29,869 bases of DNA, from positions 7,078 to 36,946 of the forward strand of contig NMRA01000195.1 of assembly GCA_002633005.1 (NCBI GenBank), in the 5' to 3' direction. A program made the translations under genes and the position numbers. Positions 11,137 to 20,679 of the stretch are shown here, piece after piece. Origin of the DNA: Phoronis australis. Lineage: Eukaryota; Phoronida; Phoronidae. The notes beneath the pieces were generated by a model. It was not told the origin of the DNA. It did no database searches and saw nothing but the letters and a program-made list of their open reading frames with translations. The stretch's first letter is position 1; each line of letters begins with the position of its first letter.

Positions 11137-11546
11137 TTTTGAACAATACAACTAACAAAGGCATATTAATCAAAATTAAAAACAATGGGCGTAAGTCCAG
11201 GCCATCATTCACTACAATGTTGTGTCTCTCCCCCAATGTTATCTCTAAAACCAAAAGGTTCACTATATGGGACGTATTCGACTCAAGGTTGGATGGGGCA
11301 CCAGCATAGTAGTAGGCAATGGTCGGATATAATGTGCCAACATTTTAAGAACCAGTTTAATGCCCATTAGTAGTGGAGAAAACTGGTTCTCAATACATTC
11401 GACTAATTCCGTAGTAGTGATCAACAGTCATGGGTACTATTCAAGTCAGTTAGTTCACTAAGAAGCCCACTGACATCCATTTGCCCCTATAAGTATCATG
11501 TCATTTTATGTAACAATTAATGGATCAAGACAAGCGTAATACACAC
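11137..11546. other. Intron sequence, nothing recognised
   Basis: Sequence between the TIR element and exon O of the minus-strand gene. No coding or repeat signal stands out. Confidence 0.4.
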
Positions 11547-11762
11547 CATTCACTTCTGACTTCCCAGCATACTGACAAAACTTTCCCGCATCGCATGGAG
11601 TACACTCGCTTTGTCCTTCAGTTTAGCTGATGGGTTATATGTACCTGCGGGGCACGGGTGTTCTGTACTAAACTTGGGTGTTGTTCAGGCAGTAGTGACC
11701 CACTGGACAAGGATACAGCGCATAGGTGGAAATAGGTGCATCAGCAATGTTGCAATAGTAAC
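11547..11762 (-). CDS. Cysteine-rich module exon O (two modules, paired frame breaks)
   Basis: Acceptor CACCTTGCAG|GTTACT and donor AATG|GTGTGT; 216 bp keeps phase 1 at both ends. It starts YYCNIADAP and PCPVGHYCLNN, then meets a stop. The next stretch (HPCPAGTYNPSAK) is in another frame, and the end (ECTPCDAGKFCQ) is in a third position compatible with the start. This implies one extra base near 11667-11672 and one missing base near 11608-11613, both beside short T or A runs. The two cancel, so the exon length stays divisible by three. Either sequencing indels or decay could explain it. Confidence 0.75.
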
Positions 11763-11847
11763 CTGCAAGGTGGAAAATAACTGTAAGCGGACGATAACAA
11801 TAATATTAAAAATAAAACTTCAAAATAATGCAACAAACAAGCTCAAA

Positions 11848-12218
11848 GTACAGAATGACAAGTAAAACAATAACTGACAATAATCATAATATTTTGAAAT
11901 GTAAATCTTCATAATCAAAAAAATTAAATCTGTTTGATTGAACTATGACACCTTATTCAAATTTTCTTTGATTACAGCCATAATACTGGTACATAATGAG
12001 GTGTTCTGTAAACACAATGTTAATCACAACATNGTACAGAATGACAAGTAAAACAATAACTGACAATAATCATAATATTTTGAAATGTAAATCTTCATAA
12101 TCAAAAAAAATAAATCTGTTTGATTGAACTATGACACCTTTTTCAAATTTTCTTTGATTACAGCCATAATACTGGTACATAATGAGGTGTTCTGTAAACA
12201 CAATGTTAATCACAACAT
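11848..12218. other. Direct duplication flanking a single N (probable unmerged contig overlap)
   Basis: 11848-12032 and 12034-12218 are 185-bp direct copies with two substitutions, separated only by the N at 12033. As at 7072, the left copy ends and the right copy starts exactly at the N. The sequence is intronic and AT-rich. Confidence 0.9.
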
Positions 12219-12650
12219 CACAATCTGCACTCAGTTAGTTCAATTATGCTTCTACCCATCTCTGGGAAGTATGCAAGCCCAATATTGGAAATTACCCAAG
12301 CCTTCATCATTCAGAAGCTATGTACTCATTTAAAGATGATGACAACATTCGAACTCTCACGATCTGATGATATGGTCAAGCATTCAACCTGACCACCACC
12401 AGCTCACTTAAGTTTGCAATTTCTGTGAGTGAAAAGCGACCCATTCCCAAAAGCAAGAAAGATAGTGAGATCACAGGCTTAGATGATGTCTTACTAATAC
12501 ATGTCACATGTATTCTCCACAAACTTGCCTTACAGACTACAGCCCATGTTATACTGATTGACCATAGTCACAAAGCTGGATAGTGATTTGAGGACAGTTC
12601 TGTTCTGATTCAGCACTGATTACACAAGCTGTATGTGGAGAATGTGGTGA
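12219..12650. other. Intron sequence, nothing recognised
   Basis: Non-repetitive sequence between the assembly duplication and the 19-bp minisatellite. No exon with cysteine modules was found on either strand. Confidence 0.4.
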
Positions 12651-12651
12651 A

Positions 12652-12816
12652 TGTGGAGAGTGGTGGTCATGGTGGAGAGTGGTGGTCATGATGGAGAGTG
12701 GTGGTCATGGTGGAGAGTGGTGGTCATGGTGGACAGCGGTAGTCATGGTGGACAGTGGTGGTCATGGTGGACAGTGGGGGTCATAGTCGAGAGTGGTGGT
12801 CATGGTGGAGAGCGGT
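12652..12816. repeat. Minisatellite, about nine units of 19 bp
   Basis: The unit TGGAGAGTGGTGGTCATGG recurs about nine times with scattered substitutions (TGGACAG variants in the middle). Because 19 is not a multiple of three, any frame through it cycles with a 19-residue period; the Trp/Val/Gly/His-rich open frame here is therefore the repeat and not a gene. Confidence 0.9.
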
Positions 12817-13025
12817 GCAAAAATTTCAATACAATATTTTTATACATTTCAACACCAAGCATGCTGCTATTTTAGGCATGTGAATCTGTGGCTAGTAGGT
12901 ATGAACATTTTTGGAAGTATCCTTCATAAGAGGTGACTGTCTATCCAAAAGAGTCAGTTTTGTACACTTTAATTTGCAAATGTCTATAATTATGGAAGAT
13001 CCACAACACCGCTTGTATTATTTAC

Positions 13026-13178
13026 CTGCAGGACAAGTCTTGCAAGCCCCCTGGGCAGGCTCACCTTGGTATGAGCCAGAAGGACAGAAGGTCTGACTAG
13101 GGCTACCAGCCTCACAGTAGTGGCCGGGCTCACATGCGAATGGGTTGGATATATTCTGACCAGTAGGGCAGTAGTAAC
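13026..13178 (-). CDS. Cysteine-rich module exon N
   Basis: Acceptor TTATTCCAG|GTTAC and donor CTGCAG|GTAAAT; 153 bp, phase 1 to phase 1, fully open. It runs GYYCPTGQN, CEPGHYCEAG, CPSGSYQGE, CKTCPAG: one complete Ephrin_rec_like module plus the halves of its neighbours. It splices in frame to exon M upstream and exon O downstream. Confidence 0.88.
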
Positions 13179-13588
13179 CTGGAATAATAACATGACTTAA
13201 CAGAGCCTGTTTTAAAACAATCAAGCAAAATATTTCTTGTCAGCAAAAACCAGCAAATATTCACAAAAAAAGTTTGAAAAATTCTCTTCTGAACAACAGC
13301 CAGGTATCTTCCGATTTCTATTCTCTGTTGCTTATTGGGTGATAATTAACAAGTGGACAGTTTCGTCATTATTTGATTAGTTTACATTGAAATTGTAGTA
13401 TAACTTTCCTTTCATTAAAGAATATACCATAATCTTACTTAGCGAGAATACAAAATTGCAGAGGTATACAATTGTGCGACTTGAACATAGTATGACTGGA
13501 CCATGGAATACATTTCACAACATTTTTCATCACTGTGTGTGTTAACTGAGTAAACACCATCTCCTATCCAGATTTATCAATCACTTAC
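13179..13588. other. Intron sequence, nothing recognised
   Basis: Intron between exons M and N; AT-rich and without visible repeats. Confidence 0.5.
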
Positions 13589-13744
13589 CCACGTCACAGA
13601 AACCTGTTGATTCAGTAAGGCCTGTTGAACCACAGTAGTAGGCTTCCTTGCATGCCGCCGTGCACTCTTCCATGACCTTTAACCCCATCTGGTTACTGTA
13701 GGTGCCTACAGGACACTTGGGCTGGTTGCCTGTAGTGCCGTTGC
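13589..13744 (-). CDS. Cysteine-rich module exon M
   Basis: Acceptor GGTTTAACAG|GCAACG and donor GTGG|GTAAGT; 156 bp, phase 1 to phase 1, fully open. It contains KCPVGTYSNQ, ECTAACKEAYYCGSTG and FCDVG. The module is slightly atypical, with TAACKEAYYC in place of the usual CPAGYYC. Joins in frame with exon L upstream. Confidence 0.87.
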
Positions 13745-14136
13745 CTGTTAAACCAAATAATACTTTAATGAGTCAGACACTTTGGAATTGAAGTGAAAAG
13801 CACATAGAACCTATGTTACCATTGGAAGTTAGGAGATTTCGGTGATTAATACTTCAAAAGTGTGCACATTACAAAACCATGCAATACACAAATTTATTTT
13901 TAAGTTGTCAAACCCGACAGGTGGAACAAGCTCCGTGTGGTCACTAGACATTCTCCAGAGTTTATGAGGTTCAAGTGTGTCATTATGCTACGCAACTCTA
14001 TTGTTAGAAATATGAACATGACGTTGATCTATCTTAAATTTTGAGTTTAGTTCAGCTGAGATCAGTAATTGAATTAAGGCAACTGAATCAAAATGGTCAC
14101 AACAGCGCAAGTTCATAGAGTTGCTAAACATCTCAC

Positions 14137-14253
14137 CGCAGTATCGTCCAGGTGGACAGATGTTATCCATAATGCCATCAGTTGGGTCGCGTTGGTTGGA
14201 GCCTTTTGTGCAGTAGTAGCCAGCAGCACACTGGTCAGTCAGTGTTCCCAGAC
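14137..14253 (-). CDS. Cysteine-rich module exon L
   Basis: Acceptor TATATCCAG|GTCTGG and donor CTGCG|GTGAGA; 117 bp, phase 1 to phase 1, fully open. It contains QCAAGYYCTKGS and ICPPGRYCG, with NQRDPTDG between them, the usual spacer of these modules. Clean splice junctions and phase make this a secure exon. Confidence 0.87.
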
Positions 14254-14393
14254 CTGGATATACAGCATAATGCATCAATAATAAAGGATGAAGAAGGCAA
14301 CATAAAAAACATCTATATCAAAATAATACCGTAATTGTAATTCTATAATCAACTAATAAGGCTCCCTGACGGCCAAGACGATCACACCAAAGT

Positions 14394-14673
14394 TCCTGAC
14401 CTCGTGTCCTGACACACGTCAAAAACGTCACATCTCTCTGATGTAGGGTGTTCTCGCGACGCACTTCAGCCTTGTGTTGATCTGCATACTATCATTCAGT
14501 GAGCTGTTTATTATGCTGCTCTATGGCAGACTCCTGACCTCGTGTCCTGACATACACGTCAAAAACGTCACATCTCTCTGATGTAGGGCGTTCTCGCGAC
14601 GCATTTCAGCCTTGTGTTGATCTGCATACTATCATTCAGTGAGCTGTTTATTATGCTGCTCTATGGCAGACTC
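14394..14673. repeat. Tandem duplication of a 138-bp segment
   Basis: The block starting TCCTGACCTCGTGTCCTGAC at 14394 is repeated from 14532 with a handful of differences, including a 2-bp insertion (CACACG versus CATACACG). No N lies between the copies and they meet head to tail, so this is probably a real local duplication, unlike those at the Ns. Intronic (between exons K and L). Confidence 0.88.
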
Positions 14674-15219
14674 TTGTCGAGGTAGAGTTGCCTTCCAAAT
14701 CCCTTCCATTTAATCATTTCCGCATTAAAAATTTTGACACCGTTACCCTAGCATTGGGAGCCCTGACTTCATGCCCTGTGATTTTCTGTGTTCTTCACTA
14801 ATGCACCATTACCAGCTAGTGATGATGAATACCAAGAAGTAATTTTTAGGAACCGATTGTCTTCCTAAATGAATTTATACAATCCATTACCCACTCACAA
14901 GCTATGCACACTAACTATAAATCATTTTCAATTTAAAAATAATAATAATTGAAAAATAAACATGTTTAAAAATCAAAGTTTTTCAATAAAAAAGGGCATT
15001 CCCTCTCAAGCATTTTTGAGCACAAAGATTGCAGAGACAAAATGAACTTTCTTTATGATGGTGTTATCTAATGTAGAACAGACTGCATGCAGGCTGAAAT
15101 CATAAGAAAACTGACACCACCTGAAATCTAAATCAGCAAATGCTTTGTTCATTGGTGACTCAGTTTTTAACAAAACAATTTTAAGAAGTTATTTTGGAAA
15201 CCAGTGCTTCCTAACACAC
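14674..15219. other. Intron sequence, nothing recognised
   Basis: AT-rich intron between exons K and L, without recognisable elements. Confidence 0.4.
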
Positions 15220-15369
15220 CATGCGTAGCACAGTAGTAGCCCTCCTGGCACAGCGTGGGTTCACTGGAGCCACGTGGGCAGTAGTAACCAGGTTGACACT
15301 CTCCTCCCGTCACGTTGCTTGGACTTAGACAGTCACCGGCCGTGTAGTTGTTGAAGTCAGTGGGCGTAG
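15220..15369 (-). CDS. Cysteine-rich module exon K
   Basis: Donor CATG|GTGTGT. The acceptor is best placed at GCCTGTCAG|CTACGCC, behind a pyrimidine-rich stretch; then 150 bp keeps phase 1 to phase 1 and joins exon J without a break. An upstream acceptor at 15398 (CTCCTGCAG|GTTATG) would add 29 bp and shift the frame, so I did not choose it. Content: DCLSPSNVTGGECQPGYYC, PRGSSEPTLC and EGYYCATHG. NVT is a potential N-glycosylation site, as expected for an extracellular protein. Confidence 0.82.
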
Positions 15370-15589
15370 CTGACAGGCAGCATGAGCACAGACATAACCT
15401 GCAGGAGAAGTGCACTTTAAAGTTAAAACACTGTTGCAAAGACTCAAAAATCAAGCACCAGTAATAAAAGCTTAATCAACGCCATTTACAATCTTCTGAT
15501 ACTTTTGACACTGCAGTTGAAACTTCCAATCATGATTTAATAAGCTACCTGAAGAACACAACTCACTCACTCATGAATGACCTGGCTTG

Positions 15590-15795
15590 CGGACCAGTAA
15601 ACAAGTTCACACACTCACAAAACAAGGCTTATGCACCCAAAAACATGGCTCACTGACTCATATAACTTAACAATTAGGAGCAAGATTCAGCAAAGAGTCC
15701 GTGAGCCATGTTTACAACCCAGGTGCCATGCTTTTCAGGAGCATAAGCCATTGTTTTGTGAGTGATGGGCCGTGTTTCTTTGTCAGTCAGTAAAC
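15590..15795. repeat. Imperfect inverted repeat in intron J-K
   Basis: ACTCACAAAACAAGGCTTATG (about 15614) is matched in reverse by CATAAGCCATTGTTTTGTGAGT (about 15743), and ACATGGCTCACTGACTC by GAGTCCGTGAGCCATGT. The arms are interrupted, so the fold would be an imperfect long hairpin. Similar GAGTCAGTAAACT-type words recur near 23500, which suggests a dispersed fold-back repeat. Confidence 0.6.
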
Positions 15796-15999
15796 TAAGC
15801 TTAAATGTCTTTGAGCTTTCTTCATGAGTGCGTGAGCCATTTAACAGGAGAGTTCACAGTTAAGTGTCACTAGCACTTTCTGCACAAATGCACAGTTAAT
15901 GTGTTTGTGATTAACATCAATGAACGCTTAACTCATTCATTCCACTTTTTGTAAAAATACAAAAAAGTACATAGCAGCAAATATTAAGGCCAGACTCAC

Positions 16000-16103
16000 C
16001 TGCATCACATAAATCGGTTGGTAGGCCGAGTCCCTCAGAGCCACAATAGTATGAGCTGGGGCAGGGGGAGCAGTCATCCACTGACTGGCCCATGCTGTCA
16101 TTC
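16000..16103 (-). CDS. Cysteine-rich module exon J
   Basis: Acceptor GCTTCTGTAG|GAATGA and donor GCAG|GTGAGT; 104 bp, phase 2 in and phase 1 out, open. It contains DDCSPCPSSYYCGSEG and LCDAG. The entry phase does not match the phase-0 exit of exon I, so an exon between 16.1 and 19.06 kb has probably been missed, or exon I uses another donor. Confidence 0.82.
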
Positions 16104-16494
16104 CTACAGAAGCAAGGAGGCAAATATATCAATCAAAATGTTCAAGGTGAACACTCTTACCTTGGTAAGGTACGACACTTCACTCAGTTTCAACGAAAAG
16201 TGGGGAATCTTAAAGCAATTCCTAAAAGTGGTGAGAACATTGTATAAATCATAGTATCTCAAAGTTCAACATCAATCGAATGAATCAGCCATTCTTGAGA
16301 TATCATGTTCCAAAGTTAGCCAAGTTTGGACACTTTTCAAGGGCTCTACATAATATTAAGTGAACCCTGTGGTTTGTGGTGGATGATCATTCCACACAGC
16401 CATCAACCAAACCTTAAGCATTAATCATGCTTCAAAAGGGGTCATTAAATATGTTCCCAAACTTGGAAAGGTTGCCAAGGGTTTCACACAAGAC
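16104..16494. other. Intron sequence, nothing recognised
   Basis: No exon of the cysteine-rich type could be found on the minus strand here, although a phase-adjusting exon is expected between exons I and J. Confidence 0.4.
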
Positions 16495-16583
16495 TTGCAA
16501 TGCACCACAATTTTGTAGAAAGACTGTCATAGGCTACAAATACGTCACAGAGCGTAAATTTGATGAATCCTAGCTTCCGATCA
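16495..16583 (-). repeat. Inverted partial copy of the dispersed repeat
   Basis: The stretch from GCACCACAATTTTGTAGAA to GATGAATCCTAGCTTCCGAT is the reverse complement of 17036-17123, nearly base for base. The two arms are about 450 bp apart and could form a large fold-back, or mark the two ends of a composite insertion. Confidence 0.75.
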
Positions 16584-16944
16584 TCAGTTCAGCTGAGATC
16601 AGGTCAGCTTATGGTGTGTTGTATTGGAAAATAATCTTAATAATTAAACGATAGACAATAACATTCATCCAGGTGAATAACAAGATGTGAAAAATCATGT
16701 CGTGAACACATCCACTACCACAAGAAACTGTAAGAACACCCCATTTATCCACCTTCACTCTTGAGGCTTCTATTGTGAGTCAGCATGCGTGAATAATTGG
16801 CTGATAAGCCACCTCTGGAACTACTTTTGGCTGAATGGATGACCAGACCATAAAATGATAATTAGCCAAGACCAGTTACTTTATGCAACAAAGAATAATG
16901 TCATAGCATCACCTAGCCTTGATGGAAAGCTGTATACTGTATTG

Positions 16945-17480
16945 GCTCTAATAAACGCTTATAAAAATTCATTTCACGGGGAGGGGACGCTTATTGTAGC
17001 CTACGGCAGTTGAAACCCGGTTTCCCAAACGGGTAAAATCGGAAGCTAGGATTCATCAAATTTACGCTCTGTGACGTATTTTTGGCTTATGGCAGTCTTT
17101 CTACAAAATTGTGGTGCATTGCTATCAACTTCCGTTGTTAAATTACGATAATTTTTCAAAAAATTGTGCTCATCACAGGGCGAAAACTTGCTGACTGATG
17201 CGTCGCTGAATCGCGATCGTCAATAGGAAAACTTGAACTCTTGAATAAAAATATAGTTTCGACTCAACAAATTACCTGAAATCTTTCTTATGTTTTACAA
17301 TTTTTAAAGTTCATGTGGAGTCCAGATTAATTGTGATTAAGTCCAAATCTGCACTACATCGTACCCCACAACACGAGAAAAATCTCTGGATGAACACACA
17401 TGTTGTTGTCACGTGATGGTTGTTTTGAAGTTCATCTGCGTAATGAGAGTGAGTGCCGGAGCGTGTGCGGGTCATCGACG
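16945..17480 (+). repeat. Dispersed repeat, copy 2 (about 0.5 kb)
   Basis: Same orientation as 2281-2790 and recognisably similar over its length, with many substitutions and small indels, so the two are not a recent duplication. The left edge carries ACGCTTAT/ATAAACGCTTA motifs. It lies in the intron between exons I and J of the minus-strand gene. Confidence 0.75.
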
Positions 17481-17597
17481 ATAGACTTTTTTCTTACAAA
17501 AGGCGGAGGATTATGCAAGAAAATGGCATTTACTAGACTGTTTTTCATTTAAACGGCTGCAACGTGCAAGGTGAGTGCTGGTTAACTCACAGATTTT

Positions 17598-18162
17598 GTG
17601 TGCACAGGCCGACAGTCGTTAGCTCTACCGTGGAGTATTAATAGTCCAAGGCTCGATCTACATGTAGGGGACGAGGTGAACTACCCTGGCTGTGTGAAAT
17701 TTATGGGTCTAACGGAGACACTGACGCAGTGGTCAGCCACCTCGCTGTATCAAGACTATAGTCAAAATCCAAATTCGTTTTATCGTGTCCCTGTCAATAA
17801 TAACGGCATGCTAAAGTTTCTTAATTTTCGTACTTCAGGAACACAACAATCACGTGTTTTGTACACATACGTGCATGCCGCAGATCACATCTCGGAAATT
17901 GCCGATTTGACGGATGATAATGAATAAGCACAATGAAGTTAAACAACGTTTTACAGCTTGTAAGATTCATAATAAACGTATTTTGAATAATGCAATGCAT
18001 GTGTTCCAAAATCTAAATAACTTGGGTCCCATATTGTTGTATTCGTGCGCGCCGAATGAAAGTAATCGTGAGTGTTGGTGTGTTGCAAAATCTCTTATCC
18101 TGGGCCGATTTGAAAAATTCAAAGTTGTACTCATATTTGTTTTCGCTCCTCTTTTCAAATAG
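17598..18162 (+). pseudogene. Possible orphan coding remnant, two overlapping frames
   Basis: An open frame of 109 codons (17598-17927) is followed, in a different frame and overlapping by 14 bases, by one of 82 codons (17914-18162). The first includes GLTETLTQWSATSLYQDY and VPVNNNGMLKFLNFRTSG; the second includes CKIHNKRILNNAMHVFQNLN and LLYSCAPNESNRECW. Composition resembles real protein more than the surrounding AT-rich intron. A one- or two-base shift near 17915-17925 would join them. I recognise no family. It directly follows the dispersed repeat and could be its cargo, a domesticated fragment or chance. Confidence 0.35.
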
Positions 18163-18486
18163 TTCAGTAAAAGCTGCTTAAAACTCTCTCCATAAAAAGT
18201 ACAGTCTGCTAGGTAGATTGTAATCAGCTGATCATATCCGCATTAGTGAAGCCAATTATCCTCGCTCGTGACTCGATGAATAGAGCAGCTTGGCGGCATC
18301 CCTTTGATCGTGAGCCGAGCGCGACTCAGCCAAGGTGGATAAATACGGTCTAGTTCAATTTTCCAAATCCCACCGTTTACCTTGACAAGCAGGGTTAGGA
18401 CCAATCTTATTTAGTGGGACTGTTTATAGCATGTATAATCAAAAGTTCACGCGGGACACTTGTTTGAGACACTGGACGTGATAGTA

Positions 18487-18879
18487 ATGGTCAGAGAAAG
18501 TTCTTGGTTTGAGCAAAGTGTCAGAGATCCTATCTGGATTAAAGCCAAGAAACCCTAAGTGAACAAAAACGGAGAGATCAAAGTTAAGTTGTCTGACGCT
18601 CCGGAGCCTCCCAATTGTCTATGGACACCAGCAAAGGGAAACGAAATTTTTGCAGGAACCTGTCAGTCATCAATCCCCAATAGTTTCAGAAGTTTAGGTT
18701 TGGAATTTTTTGTATCTACTCCTAATGTTTTATTGCTGATATTAAGAAACCTCCAAACAACAAGAAACTTTATGATGATCAAAAATGTTCATTTCATTTT
18801 TTTGTTTTTATTGCAGCCGCTTCAACATAATTTACGCAGAAAACAAATAAGCCAACTAATTTCACAACTTTTGACCTGA
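18487..18879 (+). pseudogene. Possible coding remnant with one in-frame stop
   Basis: From ATG at 18487 the frame reads MVRESSWFEQSVRDPIWIKA, meets TAA at 18556-18558, then continues in the same frame with GEIKVKLSDAPEPPNCLWTP and QSSIPNSFRSLGLEF. After about 18730 it becomes low-complexity and hydrophobic and is probably not coding. No family recognised. It may belong with the frames at 17.6-18.2 kb. Confidence 0.3.
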
Positions 18880-18904
18880 AATCAACAAGCACAGAAACGT
18901 TAAC

Positions 18905-19058
18905 GTTTACAAATGAATCACTTAACTCACCTGTTCCTTTACAAGTGAATCACTTAACTCACATGTTCCCTTACAAGTGAATCACTTAACTCACCTGTTC
19001 CTTTACAAGTGAATCACTTAACTCACCTGTTCCTTTACAAGTGAATCACTTAACTCAC
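18905..19058 (-). repeat. 32-bp tandem repeat carrying splice donors
   Basis: TGAATCACTTAACTCAC recurs five times, ending at 18930, 18962, 18994, 19026 and 19058: exactly 32 bp apart. On the minus strand each unit begins GTGAGTTAAGTGATTCA, so each carries a GTGAGT donor. Three are preceded by CAG, one by CAT, and the first, at the exon I border, by CCT. The array therefore starts precisely at the 5' splice site of exon I and extends into the intron. Confidence 0.9.
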
Positions 19059-19120
19059 AGGAGCGTGAACACCAGCTTCACAGTAGTGACCAGCCGGGAA
19101 ACTCTCACAGTCACTGATAC
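19059..19120 (-). CDS. Cysteine-rich module exon I (short)
   Basis: Acceptor CTATCACAG|GTATCA and donor CTCCT|GTGAGT; 62 bp, phase 1 in and phase 0 out. It reads GISDCESFPAGHYCEAGVHAP, half a module (the first conserved cysteine pair only). Use of a later donor in the adjacent tandem array would add multiples of 32 bp and read through GTG AGT TAA, ending translation. The second donor would give the phase 2 needed by exon J, but only past that stop. Confidence 0.72.
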
Positions 19121-19362
19121 CTGTGATAGGAATTTAAGAACTTAGTAACATAATAACTACTTTTGTTGCAAACTATAAATCCTAAAAAGTACTGTTAAAG
19201 TACTAGAATGCAGAATCAAGTGAACATCTACAGCAATTGTCAACAAATCAACTATACAACGGAATTCAAAAAGCCAGAATTCATTACAAATTTGAAGCTG
19301 AATTAAATACACAGTAAATAATAACTGAAGTAAGGATGAATATCAACTACGATAGTAAGTAC

Positions 19363-20368
19363 CCCCTGGATACGGGTTCTGCTTGTAGTCTCCAGTGGCT
19401 GTAGGGCAGAAGTGTCCGTCTGGACATCGTAAGTTTGTCCCTGGATATCCTGGCGTCCTGTCAGGACAGTAGAATCCTTGTGGACAATCTGTGCAGCCTT
19501 CAGCTTCTGATTTTGCACCAGTCATGTTTCCATATTTTCCAGCTGAGCAGGGTGTCTCCACTTTGCCATCAGTGCAATAATATCCCAGTCTGCATTCTGC
19601 TTAAGATGGATTGGCTCTGGTGCTGCCAACAGGACATGAATAGCCAGGGTCACACGCCGTACACGCCATTGCCGACACATTAGTGTACTCACCAGCAGGA
19701 CACAGTACTGGTTTTTGGTTCTTCATCTTGCAATATGACCCAATGGGACATGGCAGACACGCTAAGTATCCAGCTAAGCTATAGTAGTTGTCAGCACAAT
19801 CTGATCCTGTCTGGTTGTTCAATGGGCACTCTTTACCAGCTTCACAGAGAGTACAAGAAATGGCCACTGCCTCTGCGTAGTAGCCAGTCTGGTAGGAGAT
19901 TGGGCGAGAGTAAATACTTGGACATTGGTAACCAGCTGGACACTCGGTGCAGGATGCTTGTCCACCGACACTGGAGTAGCCGGAGTTGCAGTTGGTCTCT
20001 GTGTTTTGGCAGGCATAACCATGGCGACATCGACTGCAGGTTGTGGCCTTGGCTTCAGAGTAGTAGCCAGGCTGACATGTGATCGTAGTGTTTGTGATAG
20101 TGCTTGGGCACCAAGAGCTAGCCGCACACGGTGTACACGCTTCCTGCAAGGCGGCCAATTGAGTAAAAGCCATAGAGACAAGGGGCATTCTGAAGACCAG
20201 TCTTCACTGGACACTACCAGCCACATGGACACTCAGAACATTCAGATGCACCTTTGTATGAGAAGTGGCCAAATGGACATTCTATTTCAGTAGATGAGTT
20301 TATGTTTGGGCAGTAGTGACCAGCTGAGCATTCTGTGAAGGAAGCTTTACCTTCTTCAGCGAAAGATC
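19363..20368 (-). CDS. Cysteine-rich multi-module exon H, about eight modules, with two nonsense codons and a frameshift
   Basis: Acceptor CCACTTACAG|GATCTT and donor CAGGGG|GTACTT; 1,006 bp, phase 1 at both ends. Recognisable modules in order include TECSAGHYCPN, SECPCGW, ACTPCAASSWCPS, CSRCRHGYACQN, CTECPAGYQCPS, CTLCEAGKECPL, CLPCPIGSYCKM, CTACDPGYSCPV, CTDCPQGFYCPD and CPDGHFCPT. The frame is broken by TAG at 20214-20216 (where CPxGWxCP is expected), a shift near 20154-20166, and TAA at 19601-19603; module spacing carries on across all three. The length is one base off the phase-1 expectation, consistent with a single indel. No intron fits at any break. Either the allele is null, the gene is decaying or the sequence is wrong at these points. 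Confidence 0.8.
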
Positions 20369-20679
20369 CTGTAAGTGGACATTTGAAATGTAATTGACAA
20401 TGGAAACAGAATGTGAATGGAAAATCATCCTCCACTTGAGCCCATTAATGTACAAATCAACATGAGCCAATCAAAACCAAAATGAGCAACTTTTCTCAGA
20501 AGACTTGAAAAACATATTTTGCTCAATGATACCACCATATTATAGAGACAATATCAGTATAATAATTATCATTTTACTAGAAAAAGAGATATGTATGTGT
20601 TCAGAGTTTTGTTCACTCATGCTAACAATCAATTCTCAACCCATTTTCTTTTACTACAGTTTTACTTGAACATACTCAC

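Noticed and set aside
12651-12875. 74-codon plus-strand frame rich in Trp, Val and Gly
   Set aside because: It is a translation of a 19-bp minisatellite, with a 19-residue period following from the repeat length.
15370-15398. A frameshift in exon K
   Set aside because: Placing the acceptor at 15369 instead of 15398 keeps phase 1 and needs no frameshift.
19601-20216. Stop codon reassignment (TAA/TAG read as glutamine), suggested because both interior stops in exon H and the retrotransposon stop are TAA or TAG, and cysteine modules of this kind are common in ciliates
   Set aside because: The same exons also have frameshifts, which a variant code cannot explain. The intron sizes, SINEs and LINEs are metazoan-like, and three stops are too few to infer a code.
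20154-20228. A 74-bp intron in exon H explaining the TAG and the following frame change
   Set aside because: The phases of the possible GTAGTG donor and GCAG acceptor do not match, and the skipped bases encode a normal module (CPVKTGLQNAPC and GFYS).
19735-20293. Plus-strand frames of 115 and 122 codons
   Set aside because: They are antisense shadows of exon H; the minus strand shows the regular cysteine modules.
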